Origin: Bacillota bacterium
GTDB lineage: Bacteria > Bacillota > Bacilli > Paenibacillales > NBRC-103111
Assembly (NCBI GenBank): GCA_023388055.1
Contig: JAEWGW010000020.1
Location: 62,001 to 126,000, forward strand
Direction of reading: 5' to 3'
Length of the DNA: 64,000 nt
Shown in pieces: positions 42,941 through 52,023 of this stretch (position 1 is the stretch's first letter; each line of letters begins with the position of its first letter). The notes under the pieces are model-generated. The model did no database searches. It had not been told where the DNA came from and saw only the letters and a list, made by a program, of their open reading frames with translations. Both the position numbers and the translations under genes were made by a program.

Positions 42941-43480
42941 ATGCACTTATATCACTATTATGATCCAACCATCGGCCCGTTCGTCAGCTTGTCCGACCTG
43001 CCGGTGGATGAAGCACAATCCGTCCTGGATACGATAAAAGCAACAAAACCCCACTCCCAAAGCGCCCAGCGGCATGATAAATACGTGGAGTACCGGCGGA
43101 ATTGCGAGGGAATCATCCGGTCTGCGTTTGCCACTAAAGGGGGTGTGATTACCAGGAACTCCCCTCATTATATGGTAGTGGGAGAGAGCCCGTGGTTAAG
43201 CACCTGGTTTGAAAATAGCGTTAACATCCGGATTCCCATTGAGGAATTTGATCTTAGAACGGTCTCCTTTACATATGGGGATTCCATGCCCACATTCAGT
43301 CCCACCATTAATGACGGTAAAGAATACCGGAAGCAGCTGTACACCTATGAGGAAATACTCCGGATCATTCAGAAATACGGAATGCCGCAGGAATGGAATG
43401 ATGACGGGCGATTCGGTCCGGAGCGGTATATCGAAGCCCATATATGGAGCGATGAAACCATACGCAAGTATAGGAAATAA
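42941..43480 (+). CDS. Conserved hypothetical protein, about 179 residues
   Basis: I do not recognise this family. The protein starts MHLYHYYDPTIGPFVSLSDL and contains YMVVGESPWLSTWFENS, IPIEEFDLRTVSFTYGDSMP and a C-terminal TYEEILRIIQKYGMPQEWND. No signal peptide or transmembrane segment. The acidic, aromatic-rich composition suggests a soluble enzyme or immunity-type protein. ATG 42941 follows GAGAGGTGG by about nine bases; the first ATG 42920 overlaps the previous stop but lacks a site. It may be co-transcribed with the binding-protein gene 20 bases upstream. Confidence 0.7.
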   Translation: MHLYHYYDPTIGPFVSLSDLPVDEAQSVLDTIKATKPHSQSAQRHDKYVEYRRNCEGIIRSAFATKGGVITRNSPHYMVVGESPWLSTWFENSVNIRIPIEEFDLRTVSFTYGDSMPTFSPTINDGKEYRKQLYTYEEILRIIQKYGMPQEWNDDGRFGPERYIEAHIWSDETIRKYRK

Positions 43481-43515
43481 ATAAGCTGGTTAAGTGAAAA
43501 GGAAGGCTGACTCAT

Positions 43516-44091
43516 ATGACAATGGAAACGGAACGGCTAATCATTCGTCCTTTTTCGGAAGAGGATTGGAGGGATCTGCACGAATACTTATCCCAAGAGC
43601 AGGTGCTGCGCTACGAACCCGGTGATATAAGCGATGAAGAGGATTGCAGGAAGATGGCCAGGGAACGCGCGCAGGGAGATCGTTTCTGGGCTGTTTGCCT
43701 GAAAGAAACCCATAAAATGATCGGGCATGTTTATTTTGCGCAAAAGGAACCTGTGCTATTTAAAACTTGGATGCTGGGTTACATTTTTAATCCGGTATTT
43801 TACGGAAAGGGCTATGCTACGGAGGCTTGTCAACGGATCTTGAAATACGGATTCGAGCAATTGGACGCTCATCGGGTAATGGCCATGTGCAATCCCGACA
43901 ATACAGCCTCATGGCAATTATTGGAGCGTCTGCATATGCGCCGTGAAGGCCACTTCAAAAAAGCGGCTTTTTTCAGAACCACAGCAGACGGGCAACTGAT
44001 ATGGCATGATGCGTATCAATATGCCATCTTGAAGGAGGAAGTCGATTGTGGCTGTTTCAGCAGTCATTCTCGAACCACAAAACGAATTTGA
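43516..44091 (+). CDS. GNAT-family N-acetyltransferase (RimJ/RimL type)
   Basis: Acetyl-CoA-dependent acetyltransferase, 191 residues. Typical Acetyltransf_3 order: TERLIIRPFSEEDW, GHVYFAQ strand, LGYIFNPVFYGKGYATEA with the acetyl-CoA pyrophosphate loop, RVMAMCNPDNTASWQLLERL and a C-terminal HDAYQYAILKEE. Such proteins modify small molecules or ribosomal-protein N-termini; the acceptor is unknown. AAAAGGAAGG precedes ATG 43516. A 16-residue tail after KEEVD (CGCFSSHSRTTKRI) is atypical and could have been gained by loss of the original stop. Confidence 0.9.
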   Translation: MTMETERLIIRPFSEEDWRDLHEYLSQEQVLRYEPGDISDEEDCRKMARERAQGDRFWAVCLKETHKMIGHVYFAQKEPVLFKTWMLGYIFNPVFYGKGYATEACQRILKYGFEQLDAHRVMAMCNPDNTASWQLLERLHMRREGHFKKAAFFRTTADGQLIWHDAYQYAILKEEVDCGCFSSHSRTTKRI

Positions 44092-44167
44092 ACAACATTT
44101 TCAGCAGCCTGCAAACCATATTACGGATGTGTATTTTATATAGGGAAAAAATTTTGAATATAACGGG

Positions 44168-44208
44168 ACCGAGCTCAAGCTATCGCTGTGAGCCAGGTCC
44201 TTTTTGCT
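44168..44208 (+). terminator. Rho-independent terminator after the GNAT gene
   Basis: Two-part stem GGACC..GCTCA with TGAGC..GGTCC and a TTTTT tail. A -10-like TATAAT lies at 44274-44279 before the next gene. Confidence 0.7.
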
Positions 44209-44360
44209 ATGAAATGAGCAATTTTTGACCACAAATGGGCAAATAATTACTTTTTGGAGCTCAAAGTTAGAACTATAATGTCCATAGATATCGAAATACA
44301 ATGCATTGGGGTCACGTAATTGCTCTATCCAAAAAACAGGTTTAGAAAGGAATGGCATCT

Positions 44361-45881
44361 ATGAAGAATCAGAAACAGGCAAAAACATGGGGGATCGTTC
44401 TGTTGGCATCCGCTATACTCGCAACCGGATGTGCAGGGCAATCGAAAGATTCCGCAGAAGGAAAGGAAGCGGTTACCTCCTCTAATACGGACAAGCCGGC
44501 AGAAGCGGGAACCACCAAAATCAATATCATGACCGTTTTGAATACTCCGGAGATACCGTCTGACAAATTGGAGAAAATCCTTGAAGAAAAGACCAACACA
44601 GACTTGACCTTCACATTCGTACCAGACGGTTCATACGGAGAAAAGCTTCAGGCTTCTTTGGCAACAGGGTCACTTCCTCATATGTTATACGTTGGGAATA
44701 ATAACTCCTTTACCAGTATAAGGGCATCAATCAATAGCAATCTATTCTGGGAAATTGGACCTTACCTGAAGGATTATCCGAATCTGAGCAAGTTAAATCC
44801 GGATATATTGAACAATATTAAGCTCAACGGAAAGCTCTATTCGCTCTATCAGGAGACACCGCTTACAAGGCAGGGGATTATCTACCGTAAGGATTGGGCC
44901 GATAAGCTTGGTTTGTCCAGCCCTAAATCTGTGGATGACATCTATACTATGTTGAAGAAGTTCAAAGAGTCCGGATTGTCGACGATTCCGTTAGCCGACC
45001 GCAACGATCTTGTCTACGGTTCATTCAAAACATTGAGCTCATACTTCGGCACGCCCAATAACTGGGGGGTCATTGACGGAAAATTGATACCTGAGTTCAT
45101 GACACAGGGTTACGTTGACACCATGAAGTTCGTCAAGAAGCTGCGCGATGAAGGCTTAATCAATCAGGATTTTCCGGTAACGAGCAAAACGGACCAGCAA
45201 AACCTGATGTACACCGGTAAATCCGGAATGTATATTGGCTCAATGCCGGACGTGAACTCCATAGAGGAAAAAACACAGACTAATGTGAAAGAAGCCAAAT
45301 TTGATGTGGAGAATAAGATTGTTGGCGTGAACGGAAAACCGGGTATTTGGTCGGCTAATAGCTATGGTTCGCTTCTGTTCCCGAAATCGGCTATAAAAAA
45401 CGAAGCGGAGCTAAAGAAAATTCTTGCCTTCTGTGATAAATTGTTTGATCCTGAACTTGCGAACCTGTTTGTGTATGGAGTAGAAGGGACCCACTATACA
45501 CTAAAGGACGGTAAGGTACTGCCGGTCACCGACACGAAGCTTCTGGAAAAAGAAGTTACCAGCTACTATGGGTTTCTATTGAACCGCACCACCAATATGA
45601 AGCCGAAATACTTTGCAAGACAGGTAGCGGAAAAAGCGGATCAATTAACCAATGAAGCCCTCCAATTCGCGATTACTGATCCAACCAATCCCTTGGACTC
45701 GAAAACCAATACAGAATCGGGAGCACGCCTTAAAGATATCATTAAGGATGCCACCTTCCAATTTATACTAGGAAAAATTGATGAGAAGGGCTTCCAGGAC
45801 GCCGTGAAGAAATGGCAGGATCAAGGCGGAAGCAAAATTATCGAAGAATTTACGGCTTCGTATAAAGCTTCTAATGGTTAG
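44361..45881 (+). CDS. Orphan extracellular solute-binding lipoprotein (oligosaccharide ABC type)
   Basis: SBP_bac_1-type binding lipoprotein, about 506 residues, like the LplA group of Paenibacillus. The lipobox is LATGC near residue 23 and a Ser/Glu-rich linker follows. The fold has INIMTVLNTPEIPSDKLEKI, SLATGSLPHMLYVGNNNSF, LNGKLYSLYQETPLTRQGII with YRKDWADKLGL, and YTGKSGMYIGSMP. No permease or ATPase genes are beside it. ATG 44361 is chosen because AAAGGA lies nine bases before it, whereas ATG 44352 has none. Directly after its stop a minus-strand gene is truncated, so the 3' border may be a recombination joint. Confidence 0.88.
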   Translation: MKNQKQAKTWGIVLLASAILATGCAGQSKDSAEGKEAVTSSNTDKPAEAGTTKINIMTVLNTPEIPSDKLEKILEEKTNTDLTFTFVPDGSYGEKLQASLATGSLPHMLYVGNNNSFTSIRASINSNLFWEIGPYLKDYPNLSKLNPDILNNIKLNGKLYSLYQETPLTRQGIIYRKDWADKLGLSSPKSVDDIYTMLKKFKESGLSTIPLADRNDLVYGSFKTLSSYFGTPNNWGVIDGKLIPEFMTQGYVDTMKFVKKLRDEGLINQDFPVTSKTDQQNLMYTGKSGMYIGSMPDVNSIEEKTQTNVKEAKFDVENKIVGVNGKPGIWSANSYGSLLFPKSAIKNEAELKKILAFCDKLFDPELANLFVYGVEGTHYTLKDGKVLPVTDTKLLEKEVTSYYGFLLNRTTNMKPKYFARQVAEKADQLTNEALQFAITDPTNPLDSKTNTESGARLKDIIKDATFQFILGKIDEKGFQDAVKKWQDQGGSKIIEEFTASYKASNG

Positions 45882-45884
45882 TGC

Positions 45885-46199
45885 GATTAGCGAGCTTCCC
45901 ATCCGCTCAGACAAGTGAATGAGCTCATAATTCGCCAGCTTGGCGATACCCCGCCAATAGTGTAAGCACTGCAATTGGTCATGGATATCGTGGTGAATGA
46001 TAGGGATCGAGGTGGTTCTCTGAAGCGCCTCCACGTCCTTCTTGTTTGTGGCCACCACATGGGAGGGACCGTTGTCGATGATGATTAATTCTTCCGGGTC
46101 GATTCCTCGATTCTTAAGGGAGGTCATTTCCATAAGGATGGAGCGGGCGGCGGGCAATACGAGGCGATTGGTTGGAATGGCGAACATTAAATGGTTCAT
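45885..46199 (-). pseudogene. Truncated gene fragment, glycosyltransferase-like N-terminus
   Basis: The minus-strand frame reads FAIPTNRLVLPAARSILMEM, then ELIIIDNGPSHVVATNKKDV and LQCLHYWRGIAKLANYELIH, a coherent start of a nucleotide-sugar-type fold that resembles DUF6271-like proteins. After about residue 105 it runs antisense into the 3' end of the solute-binding gene and stops looking like protein. The C-terminal part is therefore missing. A normal site AGGAG lies before its start. I take it as a remnant cut by a deletion or recombination near 45885. The family name is tentative. Confidence 0.5.
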
Positions 46200-46268
46200 C
46201 TCCTAATATATCGTTAATTTCTATATCCACAAAGAGAGTCGAAGGCTGGAGCTAAGGCTTAACGCTTG

Positions 46269-47069
46269 CTACGTCCCCGTATTCTCGTTCCCCTTGTATA
46301 ATCTGTACGCTGTAGGTGTGTGGCTCGTGTGCTTCTTAAACTGCCGCATGAAATGAATCTCATGATTATATCCGCACATCTCTGCTATCCGCTTCACTGG
46401 CATATCTGTTGTGGAGAGCAGGTACTTGGCATGCTCCACTCTGCTGAGAATGACATCCGTGATTGGGCTTACACCAAAGAAAACCTTATATAAGTGCTGA
46501 AAGCAGGATTTACTCATCGTCAGCTCATGAGACAGGCCCTCGATATTCCATTCCAGATAGGGCTGATTGTAGATTTTGGTACGGATGATAGACATTTTAT
46601 TATAGTGGGTCGTACTGGATATCTCATGGCTGGAATCATAGATTTTATTGCTTAGCTTAATAAAGAGCAGTCTAAGATACAATTCTGTAATCTCGGATCT
46701 GTGCCGATTCGATAAGTAGGTAACGCTGCACAGATTGTTGATGATTAAAGATAGATCATTCAAATCTCCGATATAGATAACTTCATTAAGAGGAATCATG
46801 AGATTGTCTAACCATGCTTCCTCTTCTTCCTGAAGGCCGAAGTGAAGCCAATCATTAGAGAACTGTGCGCCTAGTCCCCTGTAGTATTGAGGGGTATTCT
46901 TGCTATAGAGAATGAAGGAATCCTGCCGGGAAATAATGTCTGAGCCGTGAAGGGTAAATATAGCGGGGGTTTTGAGCAGTAGCAGCAGGTAGTCTCCAGA
47001 TCCGCAGGGTCTGTTTATGATAAAGTCAGCATCGTGAGAATGATTATATCCAATATTATAAATTTCCAT
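46269..47069 (-). CDS. AraC-family transcriptional regulator
   Basis: Regulator of 266 residues with an N-terminal cupin-like AraC ligand domain (FTLHGSDIISRQDSFILYS) and the C-terminal double HTH: WNIEGLSHELTMSKSCFQHL, then MPVKRIAEMCGYNHEIHFMR with QFKKHTSHTPTAYRLY as the closing block. GAGGTGAATAT precedes the ATG. It is divergent from the GH5 cellulase, with a 300-base gap holding a palindrome, so it probably controls that gene and itself in response to a sugar. Confidence 0.9.
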   Translation of the reverse strand: MEIYNIGYNHSHDADFIINRPCGSGDYLLLLLKTPAIFTLHGSDIISRQDSFILYSKNTPQYYRGLGAQFSNDWLHFGLQEEEEAWLDNLMIPLNEVIYIGDLNDLSLIINNLCSVTYLSNRHRSEITELYLRLLFIKLSNKIYDSSHEISSTTHYNKMSIIRTKIYNQPYLEWNIEGLSHELTMSKSCFQHLYKVFFGVSPITDVILSRVEHAKYLLSTTDMPVKRIAEMCGYNHEIHFMRQFKKHTSHTPTAYRLYKGNENTGT

Positions 47070-47182
47070 ATATTCACCTCAAGAGCAAATATTATGCATT
47101 TTTAGTTTAGTAGTACAAGCTTCAATTGTCAATGACTATTGCAGAATAGGTTAGCAGATCGGGATGATATGTAATTGATTAG

Positions 47183-47216
47183 AAATTCATACTTATATAA
47201 ACTTATATATGAATTT
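47183..47216. promoter_or_regulatory. Inverted repeat in the araC/cellulase intergenic region
   Basis: AAATTCATA (47183-47191) and TATGAATTT (47208-47216) are perfect arms separated by 16 bases. They lie in the AT-rich divergent gap (47070-47369), which otherwise holds no gene that I can support. A likely operator for the AraC-family protein. Confidence 0.5.
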
Positions 47217-47369
47217 AAGGATAGGCGTCATGGTTAGAAAAGAAGAGAGGAGGAGCCAATAGAATACTAGTATGCACACGAGAAGCATTTGCTGCAGATG
47301 GAATTTCCAGTATGCCATGCAATCTGTGTTTTTGAATGAATCTGAATTTGACAAAAGGAGAGACGGCTT

Positions 47370-49469
47370 ATGAAAAAATGGTTAGTCTACTGCTGTATCG
47401 TTAGCTTATTGTTTGCGTTTGCGCCGTTGGCTGCACAAGCGGGCCAAGCAAGCTCTGCGGAGATGGTCCAGCGGATGGGCTCGGGTATTAATATGGGGAA
47501 TACGTTGGAGCCGCCTTTTGAGGGAGATTGGGCGACGGAGGCGAAGGAATATTATTTTGACGATTATAAGGCAGCGGGATTTAAGAATGTACGGATTCCC
47601 ATTCGTTGGGACAACCATACCGAGAAAACTTATCCATACAAAATTGATAGCGTTTTCCTTGATCGCGTTGAGCAAATTGTCGATTGGTCCTTGTCCAGAG
47701 GGTTGGTGACGATTATCAATTCCCATCACGATACATGGGTCATGGAGGATTACGATCATAATATTGAGCGGCTGGAGGCAATCTGGCGTCAGATGTCGGA
47801 GCGCTTCAAGAATAAATCGGAGAATCTGCTGTTCGAGGTGTTAAATGAGCCCAACGGTAATATTACGGACGGCCAAATTAATGATATGAACCAACGGATT
47901 CTGACTCTTATCCGCGGCACCAACCCGACTCGTCAGGTTATTATAGGTGCAGGCTTCTGGAACAGCTGGAGGTCTCTGGTCTATAATCTGAGACTTCCCG
48001 ATGACCCGAATTTGATTGCGACCTTTCATTATTATGATCCATATGCCTTCACACATGAGCTAACCGGAACCTGGGGTACGGAAGCCGATAAGACGGAGGT
48101 CAGAAAATCCTTTGACGCTGTAAAGGCCTGGTCTGAAAAGAATCATATCCCCGTCTATCTGGGTGAATATGGCGCGAAGGTGGAGACAGATGCTTCCACA
48201 CGCCTAGTCTGGTATGATTTTATCTCGGATATTGCACAAAGGTATGGCTTCGCTTCCTCCGTTTGGGATGATGAAGGCTGGTTTAAGCTGTATGATCGCA
48301 AGACCCGTACCTTTGACCAGGACACTCTCAAGAAGATCAAGGAAACAGGCCCATTCACATGGCCTTCACCAACTCCCACTCCCGTACCCACACCAACACC
48401 GACACCTCCGGTGTATTCAACAGGGGAAAAGATGGTAGACGATTTCGAAGGAACACTGCAGTGGGGAGGGTATCAGGGTTCAGGCGCCGTGGTTACCGCC
48501 GTACTGGCAGCTGGAAAAACCGGGAAAGGAATGACGGTGGATTTCTCCAACAGCTCGTCTGGTTATTGGGGTGTAGTCCGCGATATAAATGCCGACTGGT
48601 CCAGCTGGCTGAAGCTGTCCTTTGATATTAAGGCAGATAAGGTGAACAACTTCAACGTTGTCTTGACCGAAAAAGCCGCTGATCAAACCTCAGACGGGGA
48701 AAACTGGTCCTATACCGTGCGTCCGTCTACAGCTTGGACAACGGTGGTTATCCCCTTCGCAGAATTCGGAAAGCGGATTGATTATCAGCCGCCAGGCGAG
48801 GACGGAAACCAATATTTTAACTTGGAGAAGATTAAGAATATTCAGTTCCTCCAAAGCAATACAGGCTCTGGTACCTTCACGGTGGATAACATTAAGTTAA
48901 TCGGTCTTCCTGCCGGAGGCACACCCACGCCGACGCCGTCTGTGACTCCAACACCCACCGCAACACCCACCGCAACACCAACGGCAACGCCGACAGTAAC
49001 GCCTACAGCAACACCGACACCTACTCCGACATCTCAAGCTGGGGAGCTCGTTGTTCAATACAAGGCGGGCAACACGAATGCCACCGACAGTCAGATGCAA
49101 CCTCACTTCAATATTAAGAATAATGGTACTACAGCAGTTAAGCTGAGTGATCTGAAGCTGCGGTATTATTTCACGAAAGAGGGCAGCCTGGCGTTGAACT
49201 CTTGGGTGGACTGGGCTGTGATTGGCAGCGCCAATATTAACCGGACCTTCACGGATTCCTATATGGAGGTGAGCTTTACAGATGCAGCAGGCTCCATCGC
49301 ACCAAACGGTCAAACTGGAGACATTCAGATTCGTATTTCCAATAGCGAATGGAGCAATCTGAATGAAGCTAATGACTATTCCTACGACCCGACCTTAACC
49401 TCTTATACGGATTATATGAAGGTTACCCTGTTTAAGAGCAGCCAGCTCGTTTGGGGTATTGAACCATAA
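47370..49469 (+). CDS. Secreted GH5 endoglucanase with CBM and C-terminal CBM3
   Basis: Modular cellulase of 699 residues. The signal peptide ends at about AAQAG. The GH5 domain (about 35-330) starts GSGINMGNTLEPPFEGDWA; the acid/base Glu is in LLFEVLNEPNG and the nucleophile Glu in IPVYLGEYGA, with HYYDPYAFTHEL between them. A Pro-Thr linker leads to a beta-sandwich carbohydrate-binding module (about 350-510, MVDDFEGTLQWGGYQGSG), then a second, longer Pro-Thr linker (PTATPTATPT type). A CBM3 follows (about 552-699, LVVQYKAGNTNATDSQMQPH), which should bind crystalline cellulose. AAAAGGAGAGACGG precedes ATG 47370. Probably controlled by the divergent AraC protein. Confidence 0.94.
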   Translation: MKKWLVYCCIVSLLFAFAPLAAQAGQASSAEMVQRMGSGINMGNTLEPPFEGDWATEAKEYYFDDYKAAGFKNVRIPIRWDNHTEKTYPYKIDSVFLDRVEQIVDWSLSRGLVTIINSHHDTWVMEDYDHNIERLEAIWRQMSERFKNKSENLLFEVLNEPNGNITDGQINDMNQRILTLIRGTNPTRQVIIGAGFWNSWRSLVYNLRLPDDPNLIATFHYYDPYAFTHELTGTWGTEADKTEVRKSFDAVKAWSEKNHIPVYLGEYGAKVETDASTRLVWYDFISDIAQRYGFASSVWDDEGWFKLYDRKTRTFDQDTLKKIKETGPFTWPSPTPTPVPTPTPTPPVYSTGEKMVDDFEGTLQWGGYQGSGAVVTAVLAAGKTGKGMTVDFSNSSSGYWGVVRDINADWSSWLKLSFDIKADKVNNFNVVLTEKAADQTSDGENWSYTVRPSTAWTTVVIPFAEFGKRIDYQPPGEDGNQYFNLEKIKNIQFLQSNTGSGTFTVDNIKLIGLPAGGTPTPTPSVTPTPTATPTATPTATPTVTPTATPTPTPTSQAGELVVQYKAGNTNATDSQMQPHFNIKNNGTTAVKLSDLKLRYYFTKEGSLALNSWVDWAVIGSANINRTFTDSYMEVSFTDAAGSIAPNGQTGDIQIRISNSEWSNLNEANDYSYDPTLTSYTDYMKVTLFKSSQLVWGIEP

Positions 49470-49527
49470 GTTGGCATAAGCAGGAGGGTATATCAGAATC
49501 AGATGGAGGAAAAAGGATCGAAGGTTA

Positions 49528-49636
49528 TTGACAGGAAGATATTGTTAACTATAAGATTAAACTAATATGAATCAAGAAGAGTGGCACCACGCTTGGTAAA
49601 AACCTATCGCCTCTTTGTAGGCAGTAGGTTTTTTTA
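49528..49636 (+). ncRNA. Truncated T-box leader remnant with terminator
   Basis: AGAGTGGCACCACGC (49578-49592) matches the T-box consensus, including the UGGN bulge that pairs with a tRNA acceptor end (C here would want a G discriminator). It is followed by a hairpin, AACCTA..GCCT with AGGC..TAGGTT (49601-49630), and seven T. A promoter TTGACA-N16-TATAAG (49528-49555) lies so close that only about 16 bases would precede the T-box. Stem I with a specifier codon is therefore absent. The downstream gene is a broken HIT gene. Probably decayed. Confidence 0.55.
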
Positions 49637-49673
49637 ATTGTATTTAATTGAGGATAAGGGAGTGGGTACTAAA

Positions 49674-50007
49674 ATGATGTCTTCAAACGATTGTTTTATA
49701 TGCCGCAAGCATAATGGTGAACTTAAAGTAAATGGTGGGTGCATTTATGAAGATGAATTTGTGTATGTGGGACACATTGGGTCTAATATTAAAAAACTCT
49801 GAAAGCGCAGAACATGTATACAGCTTTGTTCAAGGTGATGCTTTTCCTCATTTTCATATTCACCTTATCCCAAGGTATCCTGGCACACCCAAAGAATTTT
49901 GGCATCCAACCAATATCAGAAACTATAAAGAAGCACATGGTACAGTTAATCAAGTAGAAGAAGTCTGTTCCCGATTGAGAGGTGTTCTTCAGCGTGAAAC
50001 CGAATAG
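49674..50007 (+). pseudogene. Broken HIT-family hydrolase gene
   Basis: The first frame (ATG 49674) reads SSNDCFICRKHNGELKVNGG, then CIYEDEFVYVGHIG and stops. One base shifted, the frame then reads KNSESAEHVYSFVQGDAFPH and the HIT motif HFHIHLIPRYPG, ending at 50007. Complete HIT proteins of this type have about 45 more residues between the two parts. So an internal deletion with a frameshift has destroyed the gene, although the metal and catalytic His triad remain in the second part. GGGAGTGGG precedes the original start. Confidence 0.75.
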
Positions 50008-50112
50008 TTTAACAAACTTAAACTGGATTGGATCTGAACAAGCATATCTCAATATGCCATCAGTAGAGAAATTTCAACACATAACTATCGGTAGGAAGTG
50101 ACGGATATCGGC

Positions 50113-50535
50113 CTACTTTCCTTCTTGTATAAATGATTCAATACGTCTCTTGATGGAATCGCGGACATCACGAAACTTTTCCATAATCTCTTCTTCTGAA
50201 CCTGTGGCTTTTGCAGGGTCATCAAAGCCCCAATGCCATTTGGTCACACTATGATTGGTAATAACGGGGCAATGTTCATCTGCATGACCGCATAGAGTAA
50301 TAACATAATCGGACTGGTTTAGAATTTCCGGGTTAATCACATCGGACGTATGTTGGGTAATATCAATGCCAACTTCGCTCATAACTTTAATTGCACGGGG
50401 ATTCAATCCATGTGCCTCCAAGCCAGCACTTTTCACCTCATACTTTTCGCTTCCCAAAGCTTTTAGAAAACCATCTGCGATTTGGCTTCGGCAGGAATTA
50501 CCGGTACAGAGGAAATACACTAGCTCTTTATTCAT
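50113..50535 (-). CDS. arsC: Arsenate reductase, thioredoxin-coupled
   Basis: Low-molecular-weight phosphatase-type ArsC that reduces arsenate to arsenite. The P-loop CTGNSCRS has Cys10 and Cys15; the resolving pair Cys82 and Cys89 lies in YVITLCGHADEHCP, exactly as in Bacillus ArsC. The conserved HWGFDDPAKATG block follows. Length of 140 residues is normal. AAAAGGAG precedes the start. Last gene of the arsR-acr3-arsC operon; 26 bases after acr3. Confidence 0.96.
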   Translation of the reverse strand: MNKELVYFLCTGNSCRSQIADGFLKALGSEKYEVKSAGLEAHGLNPRAIKVMSEVGIDITQHTSDVINPEILNQSDYVITLCGHADEHCPVITNHSVTKWHWGFDDPAKATGSEEEIMEKFRDVRDSIKRRIESFIQEGK

Positions 50536-50561
50536 TCTAAAAACTCCTTTTCATTTGGACT

Positions 50562-51620
50562 CTAACGTGGGACGCTGCTTTTAGCTACAAAATACTTTTG
50601 CTGGAACCGAAGGGCTACATTAACAAGTGCGATCATAACCGGGACTTCTACTAGAGGACCGATAACAGCGGCGAACGCTGCTCCGGAGTGAATACCAAAC
50701 ACTCCAACGGCTACAGCAATAGCTAACTCAAAGTTGTTACTTGCCGCCGTAAAAGCGAGGGTGGAGGTAATAGGGTAGTTTGCGCCTGCCTTTTTGCCCA
50801 TGAAGAATGAGAGGAGAAACATAACGACGAAGTAAATGAGCAGTGGGATCGCGATGCGGACAACATCCAACGGAAGCTTAACAATCATGTCCGCCTTCAG
50901 GGAGAACATGACGACAATCGTAAACAAAAGAGCAATCAGCGTCAAAGGGCTAATCTTGGGCAGGAAGGATGTTTCGTACCAATCTCTGCTCTTGACTTTT
51001 GTCAGGGTAAAACGGGTGAGCATACCCCCGATAAATGGAATCCCCAAGTAGATAAAAACACTTTGAGCGACCTCCCACATGGTTATATGGACAACTGCTC
51101 CTTGAAGGCCAAGCCATTTAGGCAGCAGGGTTATAAAAATGTAGGTATACACCGAATAGAACAAAACCTGAAAAATGGAATTGAAAGCAACCAGACCCGC
51201 GGCATATTCCGAGTCGCCTCTGCAGAGATCATTCCAGACAATAACCATGGCTATACAGCGGGCTAAGCCAATCATGATCAGGCCCACCATATAATCCGGG
51301 TAGTCTCTCAGGAAAAGGATGGCCAAGGCAAACATGAGAGCAGGCCCAATCACCCAGTTCTGAATCAGAGATAAGGTCAATACACGCCCATTTCTAAAAA
51401 CTTGTCCCAGTTCCTCATACCGGACTTTGGCTAACGGAGGATACATCATGATAATAAGCCCGGCTGCAAGAGGGATAGAGGTAGTCCCAACTTGCAATTT
51501 CTGCAAACCTTCAGCTAAAGAAGGAAGAAAGTTTCCTAGCAGAATGCCGGACACCATGGCCGCAAAAATCCACAGGGTCAGATACCTGTCTAAAAAAGAC
51601 AGTCTCCTGTTTTTATTCAC
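50562..51620 (-). CDS. acr3: ACR3-family arsenite efflux permease
   Basis: Arsenite exporter with about ten transmembrane helices, 352 residues. Family markers: SGILLGNFLPSLAEGLQKL at the first helices, AIGLARCIAMVIVWNDLCRGD-like segment GLARCIAMVIVWNDLC with the conserved functional Cys, VAFNSIFQVLFYSVYTY and TLAFTAASNNFELAIAVAVG near the end. GTG 51620 with AAAGGAGTG upstream is the start. It lies 21 bases after arsR and before arsC. Confidence 0.95.
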   Translation of the reverse strand: MNKNRRLSFLDRYLTLWIFAAMVSGILLGNFLPSLAEGLQKLQVGTTSIPLAAGLIIMMYPPLAKVRYEELGQVFRNGRVLTLSLIQNWVIGPALMFALAILFLRDYPDYMVGLIMIGLARCIAMVIVWNDLCRGDSEYAAGLVAFNSIFQVLFYSVYTYIFITLLPKWLGLQGAVVHITMWEVAQSVFIYLGIPFIGGMLTRFTLTKVKSRDWYETSFLPKISPLTLIALLFTIVVMFSLKADMIVKLPLDVVRIAIPLLIYFVVMFLLSFFMGKKAGANYPITSTLAFTAASNNFELAIAVAVGVFGIHSGAAFAAVIGPLVEVPVMIALVNVALRFQQKYFVAKSSVPR

Positions 51621-51641
51621 CGTTAATCACTCCTTTATCTG

Positions 51642-51965
51642 CTAGCTGCAACAGTCCGGGTTTTCTGCACAGATCTGTTCCAGTCTATCCTTCTGGGATG
51701 GGAGAAAAGCCAATAACTCAGTCAGATGAGGTTTTTCAGCCAAGTCCAAGGAATAATAAATCCATTGCCCTCTTCTGGATTCCTTTACGAGCTTCCCGTC
51801 CTTCAGTTTGCGCATATGTTGGCTGATATTGGGTTGACTGGTTTGCAGTAACTCAGCCAGCTCACAGACGCAGCATTCCCGTTCTTTTAAAAAGGAGAGG
51901 ATGGTAAGCCGCGTTTTATCTCCGGCTAATTTCAGTTCATCTGCCAGCTGCTCAATCGATGGCAT
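51642..51965 (-). CDS. arsR: ArsR-family arsenic-sensing repressor
   Basis: Winged-helix metalloid sensor of 107 residues. A trivalent-arsenic site is visible in the recognition-helix region, Cys31, Cys32 and Cys34 of ERECCVCELAELL, matching the ELCVCDL type. The DNA-contact helix is LLQTSQPNISQHMRKLKDG and the wing is KESRRGQWIYYSL. An additional Cys pair closes the protein (PDCCS). AAGGAGG precedes the ATG. First gene of the operon and divergent from a marR gene. Confidence 0.95.
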   Translation of the reverse strand: MPSIEQLADELKLAGDKTRLTILSFLKERECCVCELAELLQTSQPNISQHMRKLKDGKLVKESRRGQWIYYSLDLAEKPHLTELLAFLPSQKDRLEQICAENPDCCS

Positions 51966-52023
51966 ACTGGAACCTCCTTATGGTGGGATGAAATGTTTCT
52001 ACGTATCACAGTATATTCCCGAA

